From: an archaeon
GTDB lineage: Archaea; Nanobdellota; Nanobdellia; Pacearchaeales; GW2011-AR1
DNA: 34,385 nt
NCBI GenBank assembly: GCA_030620045.1
Contig: JAUXAD010000006.1
Location: 1-34,385 of the forward strand
Reading direction: 5' to 3'
The notes under the pieces were generated by a model that was not told where the DNA came from, did no database searches, and was given only the letters and a program-made list of their open reading frames with translations. The translations under genes were made by a program, and so were the position numbers. The stretch's first letter is position 1. Each line of letters begins with the position of its first letter. Shown here in pieces: positions 1 to 8,818 of the stretch.

Positions 1-203
1 TGCACACCCACATATGTATGTTTTAGTTCCTTTTAATTATAAATCGTTAAAAATAAAAAATAAAGGTGGTGGAGTTAAGGAAAAAGAGTTTTTAGAGAGT
101 GGTTGTTATGGAGAATTAATTTTGAAAGCAGATGAATTAAAAGATATTATTTTGACATTATCACACGCTTCAAATAATCACAGAAATGCCTTAATTGAAG
201 TTC

Positions 204-1355
204 TTACGCCTTAATTTTAAAATCAAATATATCCATTTTCTTTATTGATTTACTACCCACTCTTTGAGTTATGCTTTTAAAATATTCTTGATTCTCGTTA
301 ATTAATTTACAAATAAGTTCTTTCATCTTTTTGTTATTATTAAACTCATCTTTAAATCCAAATACAAAAAACATATCATTCAAAATATCTTCTTTAATAT
401 TAATTAGCCCTGCTTTTCCAACACTTGAATTTCCAACTCTCGTAACTGCAAGAACATAATTTTTAATTTCTTTGTCTTCTGGTATCTTTTGATGTGATAA
501 AATGTTTGCTCCTGAAATATTATTCTTTTTATAATCTCTTTGATAATAAATTACCTTGTCAGATAAGAAATCAGACAAAGGTTCTCCCTCTAAAGATTCT
601 AAAATTTGTAATTTACACAAATATGTTTTAGGTATTAACTCTGATGTTAATAAGGAATTTTTATTTAAAGCCCTTTTAACTTTTTTCCCATCTTCATAAA
701 TAAGAATTATCCTATCTTTCAACTTTTCTGTGTTTGTAAAAATAGCAAAACAACAGGGAATAGGTTCTTCAACCATATTTTTATCGTTTTGGTAAATTAC
801 AATTGTATTAAATCTTTCCATAATTGCTTTTTTTATTTCTTTGTTTTTCTTCTCTATAAAAAAAGAAATTGGTAAAACAAAACCTATGCTTGAATTTTCA
901 TCTTTTAGGTGTTTTATTGCTTTAAGAATAAAAGTATTTTCAATTTGAATTTTATCTTTTTTAATTAATGATTTAGTTAGATATTTTGCTGGACTTACTA
1001 CACTTGAAAGATATTTCTTCTTATTGTAATAACTCTCTTTAACATTATATTTAGTGAAAGGTGGATTTCCTATAATTAAATCAAATTTCTTGTCTAAATT
1101 AAACAAGAAAAAATCATAAGGTTTGTCTGTTAAATTTTCATCTATCTCACACTCTTGAATATTTGTAAATCCTTTATTTTTTAACCCTTCAATAAAATTT
1201 CTTGTTCCTGCTGATGGCTCTAAAATTTCTATGTTTTTATAATAATTCTTATACTCCAAAAGAAGATTAATCACTCTATCAACTATCTCCTTTCTTGTGA
1301 AGTATTGTCCTAAAACAAACTTCTTTTCATCCATATTTATTTTATATTTTGACAT
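204..1355 (-). CDS. N6-adenine-type DNA methyltransferase (no nuclease domain evident)
   Basis: GQYFTRKEIVDRV, EPSAGTRNFIEGL (motif I) and DLIIGNPPFTKYN (motif IV, NPPF). ORF track. Confidence 0.85.
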   Translation of the reverse strand: MSKYKINMDEKKFVLGQYFTRKEIVDRVINLLLEYKNYYKNIEILEPSAGTRNFIEGLKNKGFTNIQECEIDENLTDKPYDFFLFNLDKKFDLIIGNPPFTKYNVKESYYNKKKYLSSVVSPAKYLTKSLIKKDKIQIENTFILKAIKHLKDENSSIGFVLPISFFIEKKNKEIKKAIMERFNTIVIYQNDKNMVEEPIPCCFAIFTNTEKLKDRIILIYEDGKKVKRALNKNSLLTSELIPKTYLCKLQILESLEGEPLSDFLSDKVIYYQRDYKKNNISGANILSHQKIPEDKEIKNYVLAVTRVGNSSVGKAGLINIKEDILNDMFFVFGFKDEFNNNKKMKELICKLINENQEYFKSITQRVGSKSIKKMDIFDFKIKA

Positions 1356-1358
1356 TTT

Positions 1359-2264
1359 TTAATTATTTCCCTTTGAAAGTTGTATTAACCCCAACCATTT
1401 ATTTAATCCAAGTTTAATATCTGTTGCTAATTCATAAGGGCATTTATTTATTGCTTGATGTTTTCTAATGAAGTTATAATAAACTTCGTAACCTTTCATT
1501 ATTGCATTTGCTCCATCAAGAGAGCCAAAACCACGAAAGGTTTTTGTTCTTGCTCTTATATTGCTGTGTAATCTTTCAACTTTGTGATTAAATCCCTCTC
1601 CTCTTAATTGAGTTACTTGGTTATGAAATACATTAAAAGAATGTGTTTTTTTGTCGTATCCAAAAACAGATTTAACAACTTTAGAATATGCTAAAAGTCC
1701 GTCTGTTGTGCAAATAGTTATTTGATTTTTTGTTTTCTGTTTTGCTTTTGTTATTACTTGCTTTAATTCTTCCTGCTTTCTTGTTCTTACAAATTCAGAA
1801 GAAACCATAAATCTTGTTTTAGTATCAATACTATCTATAAACCAAGCCTGTCTTTTATTAATTCTATATTCCATTTCATCAACCTGTATCTCATTTCCAA
1901 CTTTTAGTTTAAGATTGTCTGTGAATTTTGAAATCATTTTAGAATATTTTACAATCCATTTATAGATTGATTTGTGCGAAGAATTATGGGGATAGAATGT
2001 TTGTAAGTGTTCTTGAACTTTTCTTGTTGAAATTCCTCTGTAAAATAAATCTAAACATAATGTTACTTTCTTTGGTGCATTTTTCATTTTCCAGAAGCCA
2101 TCATCTTCAACAAATCTTTTATTGCAATCCTTACAGCCGTATCTTTGGATTATGCCTCTATTATCTGTTTGTCTTTTTCCTCTTTTGATTATCTTTTCAG
2201 ATTGACAATTAGGGCAAACCAAAGATTTTTTATACTTGTTCTGTTTATTATTTTTGTATTTCAT
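1359..2264 (-). CDS. IS6-like (IS240-type) DDE transposase with N-terminal zinc ribbon
   Basis: CPNC...CKDC zinc ribbon; DDE candidates VDEMEYR, TTDGLLAY, VERLHSNIRARTKTFRGF; C-terminal YNFIRKHQAINKCPYELA. Confidence 0.88.
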   Translation of the reverse strand: MKYKNNKQNKYKKSLVCPNCQSEKIIKRGKRQTDNRGIIQRYGCKDCNKRFVEDDGFWKMKNAPKKVTLCLDLFYRGISTRKVQEHLQTFYPHNSSHKSIYKWIVKYSKMISKFTDNLKLKVGNEIQVDEMEYRINKRQAWFIDSIDTKTRFMVSSEFVRTRKQEELKQVITKAKQKTKNQITICTTDGLLAYSKVVKSVFGYDKKTHSFNVFHNQVTQLRGEGFNHKVERLHSNIRARTKTFRGFGSLDGANAIMKGYEVYYNFIRKHQAINKCPYELATDIKLGLNKWLGLIQLSKGNN

Positions 2265-2279
2265 TAGCGTGGGATATAG

Positions 2280-2297
2280 AGAACCCTTCGGGGTTCT
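2280..2297. other. 7-bp stem, TTCG-loop hairpin upstream of the transposase
   Basis: AGAACCC-TTCG-GGGTTCT, 16 nt upstream of the transposase ATG. Confidence 0.8.
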
Positions 2298-2382
2298 TTT
2301 ATATTTAACTACTTATTATTATATTAGTAGATAACTAATCTATTTAAATGTTTCGGTGAGATATAAATAGGCACTACAAGAA

Positions 2383-2604
2383 CTAATTATTAACCACTAC
2401 ATTCAAGGCAGAAGTAGTCATTAAAATACTGCTTTTAAAAATAAAATCTGATTGTTTTCCTAATCTTTGCTTCAAAAATCTTTCAAGTTTTAGATTATAA
2501 TCTTGTATATCCCTTCCAAATTTTTTTTCAAATTCTTCTGTTAAATCAATTATTCTCTCTCTCAAATCTACAACTGCTAAATCGTGAGCATTCCAAAAAT
2601 TCAT
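2383..2604 (-). CDS. hypothetical protein downstream of an AbrB-like gene, possible toxin-antitoxin partner or truncated gene
   Basis: ATG overlaps the stop codon of the AbrB-like ORF by one base (operon). No recognised domain. Confidence 0.45.
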   Translation of the reverse strand: MNFWNAHDLAVVDLRERIIDLTEEFEKKFGRDIQDYNLKLERFLKQRLGKQSDFIFKSSILMTTSALNVVVNN

Positions 2605-2762
2605 TATTCTCCACCCTCAACTTTTTCTATAAATAGATTTTCTTCACCCTTACTTTTTCCAACATAAACCTTATCTCCATTTTTCCACCCAGTCGCTTCT
2701 ATTACATCTTTAGGAATTGTTATTGTTGCTTGTCCGTTTTTGTTTATAGTTAATCTTCCCAT
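2604..2762 (-). CDS. AbrB/SpoVT-type DNA-binding protein (52 aa)
   Basis: Manual translation MGRLTINKNGQATITIPKDVIEATGWKNGDKVYVGKSKGEENLFIEKVEGGE; the GQATITIPKDV...GWKNGDKV pattern is typical of SpoVT-AbrB. Below ORF-track cutoff. Confidence 0.8.
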   Translation of the reverse strand: MGRLTINKNGQATITIPKDVIEATGWKNGDKVYVGKSKGEENLFIEKVEGGE

Positions 2763-2790
2763 AACGTTAATATAACGTTAATATAACGTT
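2763..2790. promoter_or_regulatory. triple palindromic operator-like array (AACGTT x3, 11-bp period)
   Basis: ATAACGTTAATATAACGTTAATATAACGTTAT immediately 5' of the AbrB-like gene. Confidence 0.65.
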
Positions 2791-2853
2791 ATAAAGGTTT
2801 CCATTTCTAAATTTTCCAAAACATTTAAATAAGCCAATCACTAATGTAAGTGT

Positions 2854-3114
2854 ATGGCTAAAGCAATTCCAAAATGGGTACAAGAAAGATTATCACGACT
2901 TTGGAAAAAATATGGCGGTGGGGAAATGACATATCCAATGATAACAAAAGTTTTGAGTATAGATGATAAAAGCACTATAAATGTTTTTTTGAGCGAATTA
3001 AGAAACGCTGGTTGGATAGAGGTTCAACCAAATAAAGATGATGCAAGAAAAAAAATCTATCTTCTCAAAGAACCAAACAAAATTATGATGGAGATTATAC
3101 CAAATGCAAATTAA
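2854..3114 (+). CDS. small winged-helix-like protein
   Basis: MTYPMITKVLSIDDKSTINVFLSELRNAGWIEVQPNKDDARKKIYLL; upstream TATA-like CATTTAAATAAG. Confidence 0.5.
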   Translation: MAKAIPKWVQERLSRLWKKYGGGEMTYPMITKVLSIDDKSTINVFLSELRNAGWIEVQPNKDDARKKIYLLKEPNKIMMEIIPNAN

Positions 3115-4222
3115 AGAGGTGAAAGTTGAATTAGTAGATGATAAATCAAAACTTGTTCTAAAAAGAATTATCACAGATGAAGGAGAATTTTTTAATAGAA
3201 AATTATCTATTCCGAATACCATTTATTCTTGCGAGAGAAAAAGAAAAAATTATGGTAAATCTGGTTTTGGATTTAAGTTCCAAACACATCATTTAAGATG
3301 GGATAGTAGAGAAGAAGAATGGGAATTTAAAGGTTTGAAAAAAGCAAGACAACACGCAGAAGAAAATAATCGTATATTTCTTCCATACAAACAAAGAAAT
3401 AATAAGCAATGGGAAAATCTAAAATGGGAAGAAGCAGAAGAAGATTTTTCTGAATTTTTAATTAAAACAAAAATTGTTCCTTATCCAATACCTCAAACAG
3501 CAAATTTAGAGGATTGGAAAAATAGGAAAAAAGAAGCATTAAAAAAATTAAAAGACGGACAAATACTAATGCCTATCTTTTCTTCAAAACATAATGTTAA
3601 AGATTTCGCAAAACTCATAAAATATGAACTAAAATCATCATTAATCTTAGGTATATGTTGTTATCAATTAAAAGGTGTAATAGAAACTTCAAATTTTTCT
3701 TATTTAAAATCAATTAATAGTAATTTTAAGGTGGGGGATAAATGTTCTTTGATTGCTTGTTTTGATTATCCAAGAATTTTAACAGCTCATTCCTATGTTG
3801 CTGGTTCTTTTGGATATTGTTGTTTTGCAGGGGATATTTTTTCTGAAAAAGCACACTTCCCAGTTGGAATGTCTAAAGAAGCCATTGAAAAAATGTTAAA
3901 TAAAAAACCTGAAGAATTTTTATTTTATGACCCAAAACAAAAGAGGTTTAATAAATCAGTTCCTCAAAAAGAATGGTATGGACAGGATTTAACAATAAAT
4001 ACTATGAAAAATGTTTCTGTTGATGAAGGTTTGGAAGGTTATCAAGTAATTAAATGTGTAAGTCATATTCTACAACAAAAGGATTTAGATTTGATTAATG
4101 ATATTTTAATATCTAAAAAACCTTTAATCCAAACAATAAAAAATTATGCTGGGTGGAATGTTTTTTGGGATACAATAGTAAATCCAAATATGAATTTAAC
4201 TCAACAATCTTTGGATTATTAG
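3104..4222 (+). CDS. hypothetical protein (372 aa)
   Basis: Long ORF overlapping the upstream wHTH gene; no family assigned. Confidence 0.7.
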   Translation: MQIKEVKVELVDDKSKLVLKRIITDEGEFFNRKLSIPNTIYSCERKRKNYGKSGFGFKFQTHHLRWDSREEEWEFKGLKKARQHAEENNRIFLPYKQRNNKQWENLKWEEAEEDFSEFLIKTKIVPYPIPQTANLEDWKNRKKEALKKLKDGQILMPIFSSKHNVKDFAKLIKYELKSSLILGICCYQLKGVIETSNFSYLKSINSNFKVGDKCSLIACFDYPRILTAHSYVAGSFGYCCFAGDIFSEKAHFPVGMSKEAIEKMLNKKPEEFLFYDPKQKRFNKSVPQKEWYGQDLTINTMKNVSVDEGLEGYQVIKCVSHILQQKDLDLINDILISKKPLIQTIKNYAGWNVFWDTIVNPNMNLTQQSLDY

Positions 4223-4247
4223 AATACTGAACTGAAAAATTTGGGAC

Positions 4248-4535
4248 TTAAAATCCATGCTCTTTCTTATGCTCATCTCTTGTTAGAATTTTAAGGTTAC
4301 TTGGGTGGTTGTTTAGTTTGTTTTTATCAATATGATGAACATCATAACTCCCAAACCTTTCAGCATAACTTCCATTAAAGAGTTGATTATATGCAACCTT
4401 TCTATGAATTAGTTTATCATAGCCATCTCTTTCATATCCTCTGCTGTCTATATGGATAGTTGTTATTTTTTTGAAATGGCGATAAAGCAACAAGATAACA
4501 ATTAAAATAATTCCGAACCAAATTAAAAGTTCCAT
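4248..4535 (-). CDS. HNH endonuclease-like domain with N-terminal transmembrane segment
   Basis: N-terminal LLIWFGIILIVILLLYRHF; C-terminal YDVHHIDKNKLNNHPSNLKILTRDEHKKEH. Confidence 0.7.
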   Translation of the reverse strand: MELLIWFGIILIVILLLYRHFKKITTIHIDSRGYERDGYDKLIHRKVAYNQLFNGSYAERFGSYDVHHIDKNKLNNHPSNLKILTRDEHKKEHGF

Positions 4536-4581
4536 GATTCAAGGACTAATATCGGTTTTAAAAATGTTAGGATTGATTAAA

Positions 4582-4749
4582 TTATTTTGTAACCCAAGAT
4601 AAAATTGTCATTATAAAACCTGTTACTAAACCAACAAGTAATCCATAAGTAATTTGTGGATTACCAACACCAGTAAAAATAAGAATAATTAGAGTAACTA
4701 TTGAAATAATCATTATCCAGAAAACAGCTTTTTTACTTATTTTTTTCAT
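4582..4749 (-). CDS. small two-TM membrane protein (55 aa)
   Basis: Manual translation MKKISKKAVFWIMIISIVTLIILIFTGVGNPQITYGLLVGLVTGFIMTILSWVTK; SD-like AGGTGGTGAT upstream. Confidence 0.6.
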   Translation of the reverse strand: MKKISKKAVFWIMIISIVTLIILIFTGVGNPQITYGLLVGLVTGFIMTILSWVTK

Positions 4750-4821
4750 TTATATCACCACCTATACTCTATAAAACATAGTATGTTATATAAAATAGTG
4801 TATAACTATTCAATTTAATAC

Positions 4822-4845
4822 AAGTCCCGAAGAGGTAACACTACA
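4822..4845 (+). repeat. left copy of 24-bp perfect inverted repeat
   Basis: AAGTCCCGAAGAGGTAACACTACA; exact reverse complement of 33911-33934. Confidence 0.95.
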
Positions 4846-4875
4846 ATCTTTTCCTTAAATTGTTCGTTTAAATAA

Positions 4876-7800
4876 TTATCCAAATATTCCTCTATCTCTT
4901 CTAACAGGTCTTTTTCTCTTTGTAGATTTTCTTTTAGGAGATGGTCTTTTCTTAAACTTAACTATTTCAACAACTTTGTTATTTCTAAACCCAAGTCTGC
5001 GACTTCCCTTAAATCTGTATCTAGTTGGCTTTTTTCCTTTAGGTGCTTTTTTAATTACTTCTCTTTTAAACTTTTTTGTTTGAGGTGTTTGATGTTTCAT
5101 CATTCTAGATCTTGTTGGTTTTTTCTTAGGCGGTTTACTAAGTTGTGCAATTCTTCTTTTTAAAGTAATTTGTTTCTTTTCTTGAATTGTATCAAGTAAA
5201 AATTTTCCCCTTTCTATAACTCTTCCTTTTTGAAGAGGAATTCTTTTTCCTTTAACAACTTTATATCTTCTGAATTTTCTAGAGGTTTTTCTTGAATAAC
5301 TTTTAGGAACTTTTAATTTTGGTGCGGTAGGTTTTCCCATAATTGGTTTTATCCTCGCTGTTCTTCCAAGAGATTGGTCAGTAATCAAATTCCTTAAATC
5401 TTTTGCTTTTGTTTTTGATAGAGGAACTTTACTTACTTTTATTAATTTTGGTTTCTTTTGCCCTTTCTTCTTTAATGGTCTGGCCCATACTTCGTAAGCT
5501 TGTGGTCTTTTTGGTTTCTTTTTTGGTTTTATTACTTTCTTTTTTCTTGGAGGTGTCACTAGCCGTCTAACAGGAGGTTTTTCTATTCTATCTTCTACAA
5601 TTCTTTCAATAATTTCTTCTGGAGGTTTTTTGGGTGGTCTTCTTTTTGGAATTCTTTTTGGGATTTTCCTTTTAGGAACTTTTTTAGGAGGTCTTCTAAT
5701 TGGAGGTTTTCTTTTAGGAACTCTTTTTGGAATTTTTCTTTTTGGAACTCTCACTATTTTTCTAGGGATTTTTTTTGGGATTTTTTTTCTAGGAAGTATT
5801 CTTGGAAGTTTAACAAGCTTTTTTATAGGAGGTCTTCTAGAAACTTCTCTTACTGGTTTTTTTGGGGGTTTTCTTTTAGGAACTTTTTTAGGTATTCTCT
5901 TTGGAACTCTTTTTGGTGGTTTCTTGGGAGGTCTTCTTTTAGATTTTGGTCTTACTGCAATAGCAATAGCTTTTCTTCCAAGAGGAAGTCTTGGTGATGA
6001 AATCATTGAATCAGATATAGATGAACTGAATCCTGTTTCTTTTTTTAAATTTTTTCTCAATCTTTTTAATTCAGAAGCAGTTAATGTTCCTTTATCTGCT
6101 TTCTTCAACAATTTTTTAGTTGCTGGTTTTGCTTTTACAACTTTTGCTCTAACGATGGGAACTCTCTTTTCTACAAGACTCACATCTTTAATTGTTGCTT
6201 TCTTTAATCTTTCTAATTCAGAAGAAGTTAATTTCCTTTCACTAGCTTTTTTTAATAACTTATTAGTGTCTTTTGAACTTCTAATTAATTTTCCTAATTT
6301 TTTCAATTCAGAAGAAGTTAATTTTTCTGCTCCTGATTTTTTTAATAAACTAGAAGTTTTTTTAGGAATTTCTTCAATTGTTTCTTTAAATACTTTTGAA
6401 GTAACTGTTTTTACTTTTTTTACTATTTCTCCAGGTGCTAATGTTATTTCCATTTCTGATGTTTGAAAACCTATTGGCTTGAACTTTCCTGTTTTTTTTA
6501 ATTGAAATTTGACTAAAGCTCCACTTTCTTTTGGTGTTAAAGTTTTTCCAATTTTCAATTTCTTTTTTATTGAGTTAAATATTTTTGTTTTAGGGAAAGC
6601 TTGAACTTTAACTTTTTCAAAAATTAATATTTGAGGCTTTGTAGTTTTAAATGTAACATCTCCTGCAAGAATATCTAATAAACTTGCTTCTTTTTCTGCA
6701 CCTAATCTTAGAAATGGTTTTCTTACTACTCCTTCTGGGTCAGCAAAAAAAGATCTTTCTAACAGCCCTTTTTTTGCTTCTATTTTTACCATTGTATCTA
6801 AATCGATTAATTCTTTTGGAGTAATTGTTCCTTTGTCAAATTTTTTTAATAATTTTTTTGTTGCTTTTGTTAATTTTTCTTCACCAGGAATTGGCTTTCT
6901 AATAATTTTTCTGGTTTTTAGAAATTTAACAAGTCTATCAGCTTGTGCAGATACAGCAGTTGTTCTTTCTCCAGCAAATTTTAATTGTTCAGGCATACTT
7001 CCTACACCATATTCAGAGCTTACTTTAATTGTTAATGTTTTTCCTTTTTGTAAAGAAGGAATAGATATAGCTCGTTTTGCCACGCCTTTGAATTTAGAAG
7101 TGAGTTTTGTAGCAACTTTTGAAGTTAATGCTCCTGTAACTTTTAAAGCTTTTCCAAGTCCTTTCATTATAAGTATTTCTGCTCCAACTTTTACAAGAGC
7201 TTCTGTAGGACTTATCCTTAATAACTGTCCAAATTCTGCTCCACCTCTTGCTATTGCTTCTGGAATTTCTCTTAAACTTGCAGGATCTCTAACATATTTT
7301 TTAACACTGAGAACTACTGCCCCTGGTAATTGTGGCAACTGTGTTATTGCCAAACCTGCTCCAATAATAGCTCCTGCCATAGTTAATCCAGCTAATTCTA
7401 ATTCTCCTTTTATATCAGCTTTTCCTCTAAGTCTTTTTTGTCTTAACTCTGTTGCTTTTTTTTCTAATCTTATTATATCTGCTTTTTTTAATTTTTCTGG
7501 AACTCTAACTCTTTGCTCAACTCCTCTAATAAGTTCTCTTTCTTCTCCTGTAGCCTCTCTAACAATCAATCCTCTTTTGTCAATAATAACTGTTTTTGTT
7601 ATTGGAATTTCTCTACCTTTTCTTTTGATTGTTTCTATAACTCTTTTTTCAATAAATAATTCTTTTGGTTTAGCAACAATAGGAGGTCTTCCAACAACTC
7701 TCTCTCCTCTTAGGATACGTGTTGCCGTTGCTTTACTTGGCGACATTTTATACTGCATACTCCAATTTGTTAATCTCATAGATTCTGTTGGAGAATGGCC

Positions 7801-8178
7801 CATTCTCGTAAATTGTCCATATTGATGTAGTGCAACTCCACCCAATTTCTTAGCTTCTCTTTTTGCTAATGTTTCTGCAATTCTTTTAGCTTGTTTCCTT
7901 TCAGCAGATGCCAATGTTTTTAGCTGTGCTATTTCATACGCTTGTGCAAAAGTGTAACCTTTTCTTATTCTATCTTTTGCTCTTCCTAATTCTCTTATTT
8001 CTCTTCGGACAATATCCATCCTATCTCGGAGTCTATTTTTTTCTGCACTCTCTTCTCTACTGAATCCACCAATTGCTAATTTCTTTATTCTATCACCTAA
8101 ATTTTGAAGTCTTGCACTTTCTATTCTAACTTTAGAATCAACTTGAGCTATTTGTTGGGTTACGGTTACCATGTTCAC
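4876..8178 (-). CDS. large Lys/Arg/Pro-rich repeat protein, candidate virion or nucleoprotein-like protein
   Basis: 1100 aa: N-terminal helical region; hydrophobic ELAGLTMAGAIIGAGLAITQLPQLPGAVVLSV; four LLKKxxxGxLTxxELxxL-type repeats; PKRxPKRKPPKKPP tract; basic C terminus. Confidence 0.8.
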   Translation of the reverse strand: MNMVTVTQQIAQVDSKVRIESARLQNLGDRIKKLAIGGFSREESAEKNRLRDRMDIVRREIRELGRAKDRIRKGYTFAQAYEIAQLKTLASAERKQAKRIAETLAKREAKKLGGVALHQYGQFTRMGHSPTESMRLTNWSMQYKMSPSKATATRILRGERVVGRPPIVAKPKELFIEKRVIETIKRKGREIPITKTVIIDKRGLIVREATGEERELIRGVEQRVRVPEKLKKADIIRLEKKATELRQKRLRGKADIKGELELAGLTMAGAIIGAGLAITQLPQLPGAVVLSVKKYVRDPASLREIPEAIARGGAEFGQLLRISPTEALVKVGAEILIMKGLGKALKVTGALTSKVATKLTSKFKGVAKRAISIPSLQKGKTLTIKVSSEYGVGSMPEQLKFAGERTTAVSAQADRLVKFLKTRKIIRKPIPGEEKLTKATKKLLKKFDKGTITPKELIDLDTMVKIEAKKGLLERSFFADPEGVVRKPFLRLGAEKEASLLDILAGDVTFKTTKPQILIFEKVKVQAFPKTKIFNSIKKKLKIGKTLTPKESGALVKFQLKKTGKFKPIGFQTSEMEITLAPGEIVKKVKTVTSKVFKETIEEIPKKTSSLLKKSGAEKLTSSELKKLGKLIRSSKDTNKLLKKASERKLTSSELERLKKATIKDVSLVEKRVPIVRAKVVKAKPATKKLLKKADKGTLTASELKRLRKNLKKETGFSSSISDSMISSPRLPLGRKAIAIAVRPKSKRRPPKKPPKRVPKRIPKKVPKRKPPKKPVREVSRRPPIKKLVKLPRILPRKKIPKKIPRKIVRVPKRKIPKRVPKRKPPIRRPPKKVPKRKIPKRIPKRRPPKKPPEEIIERIVEDRIEKPPVRRLVTPPRKKKVIKPKKKPKRPQAYEVWARPLKKKGQKKPKLIKVSKVPLSKTKAKDLRNLITDQSLGRTARIKPIMGKPTAPKLKVPKSYSRKTSRKFRRYKVVKGKRIPLQKGRVIERGKFLLDTIQEKKQITLKRRIAQLSKPPKKKPTRSRMMKHQTPQTKKFKREVIKKAPKGKKPTRYRFKGSRRLGFRNNKVVEIVKFKKRPSPKRKSTKRKRPVRRDRGIFG

Positions 8179-8205
8179 CTTTTTTTATAAATTTTATTAG
8201 AATTG

Positions 8206-8228
8206 AATATTTAAAAATCTTTGTAAAC
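8206..8228 (-). promoter_or_regulatory. candidate promoter, copy 1 of 23-bp repeat
   Basis: Minus strand GTTTACAAAGATTTTTAAATATT with TATA-like box, 28 bp upstream of the 1100-aa gene; identical to 32619-32641. Confidence 0.6.
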
Positions 8229-8266
8229 ATCAATAAATTTAAAAATGTTATAATCTTTAAAAGAAT

Positions 8267-8818
8267 ATGCCAAAGAAAGATTCTTCTACAGGAGAAGCAA
8301 TTATTTCCGAGACTGGAAATTGGAATGTTGCGTCAGACTTTGCTAGAATTAAAATAATGACTCCTCTTGCTAAATGTGATTACTATGAAGATATTGCTAA
8401 GTTTGGTTCTGAATCAATAATTGAAGAACTTATAAACTATCAAATTCCAAATGATCTTATCAGATATACAGGATTGAAAAGACTGGTTGATGAATTATTA
8501 AGGATATGTAAAAACTCAAGATTTGCTATGAGAAAAGAAAAAACTAAAGAAGATCTTAAAAGTTATGAAGATAAACTTAATGGGATAAAAAAGGTTCTTC
8601 ATCTCTTAGTTTATGTAAAAAAAAATAATATCAATAGATCAGAAGAACTAACAATAATTCCTGAAAAGTTTGATAAGGTTTTTGAGGTAGTTCTTGAAAT
8701 AAAATCATCTATTAATATTCCATTAAATAAAAACCATTTAATCTTTACTGATAAAGAAGAATTTGATATACATGCATACAAAAAATCAATGAAGGGAAGA
8801 ATGGTTGGTAAAGGATAA
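8267..8818 (+). CDS. hypothetical protein upstream of the ATPase
   Basis: 183-aa ORF; stop overlaps the ATPase start (taATG). Confidence 0.7.
   Translation: MPKKDSSTGEAIISETGNWNVASDFARIKIMTPLAKCDYYEDIAKFGSESIIEELINYQIPNDLIRYTGLKRLVDELLRICKNSRFAMRKEKTKEDLKSYEDKLNGIKKVLHLLVYVKKNNINRSEELTIIPEKFDKVFEVVLEIKSSINIPLNKNHLIFTDKEEFDIHAYKKSMKGRMVGKG

Noticed and set aside
14-214. 66-aa ORF at the window start
   Set aside because: May be the 3' end of a gene beginning outside the window; no domain, so not called.
199-2384. Possible TIRs for the first IS unit (AGTTCTT at 199-205; AAGAACT at 2378-2384)
   Set aside because: Only 7 bp match and no convincing target duplication; boundaries left undefined.
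5630-7825. Plus-strand ORFs 5630-6466 and 6833-7825
   Set aside because: Antisense shadows of the 1100-aa gene; Gly/Phe/Leu-rich translations mirror its basic low-complexity codons.
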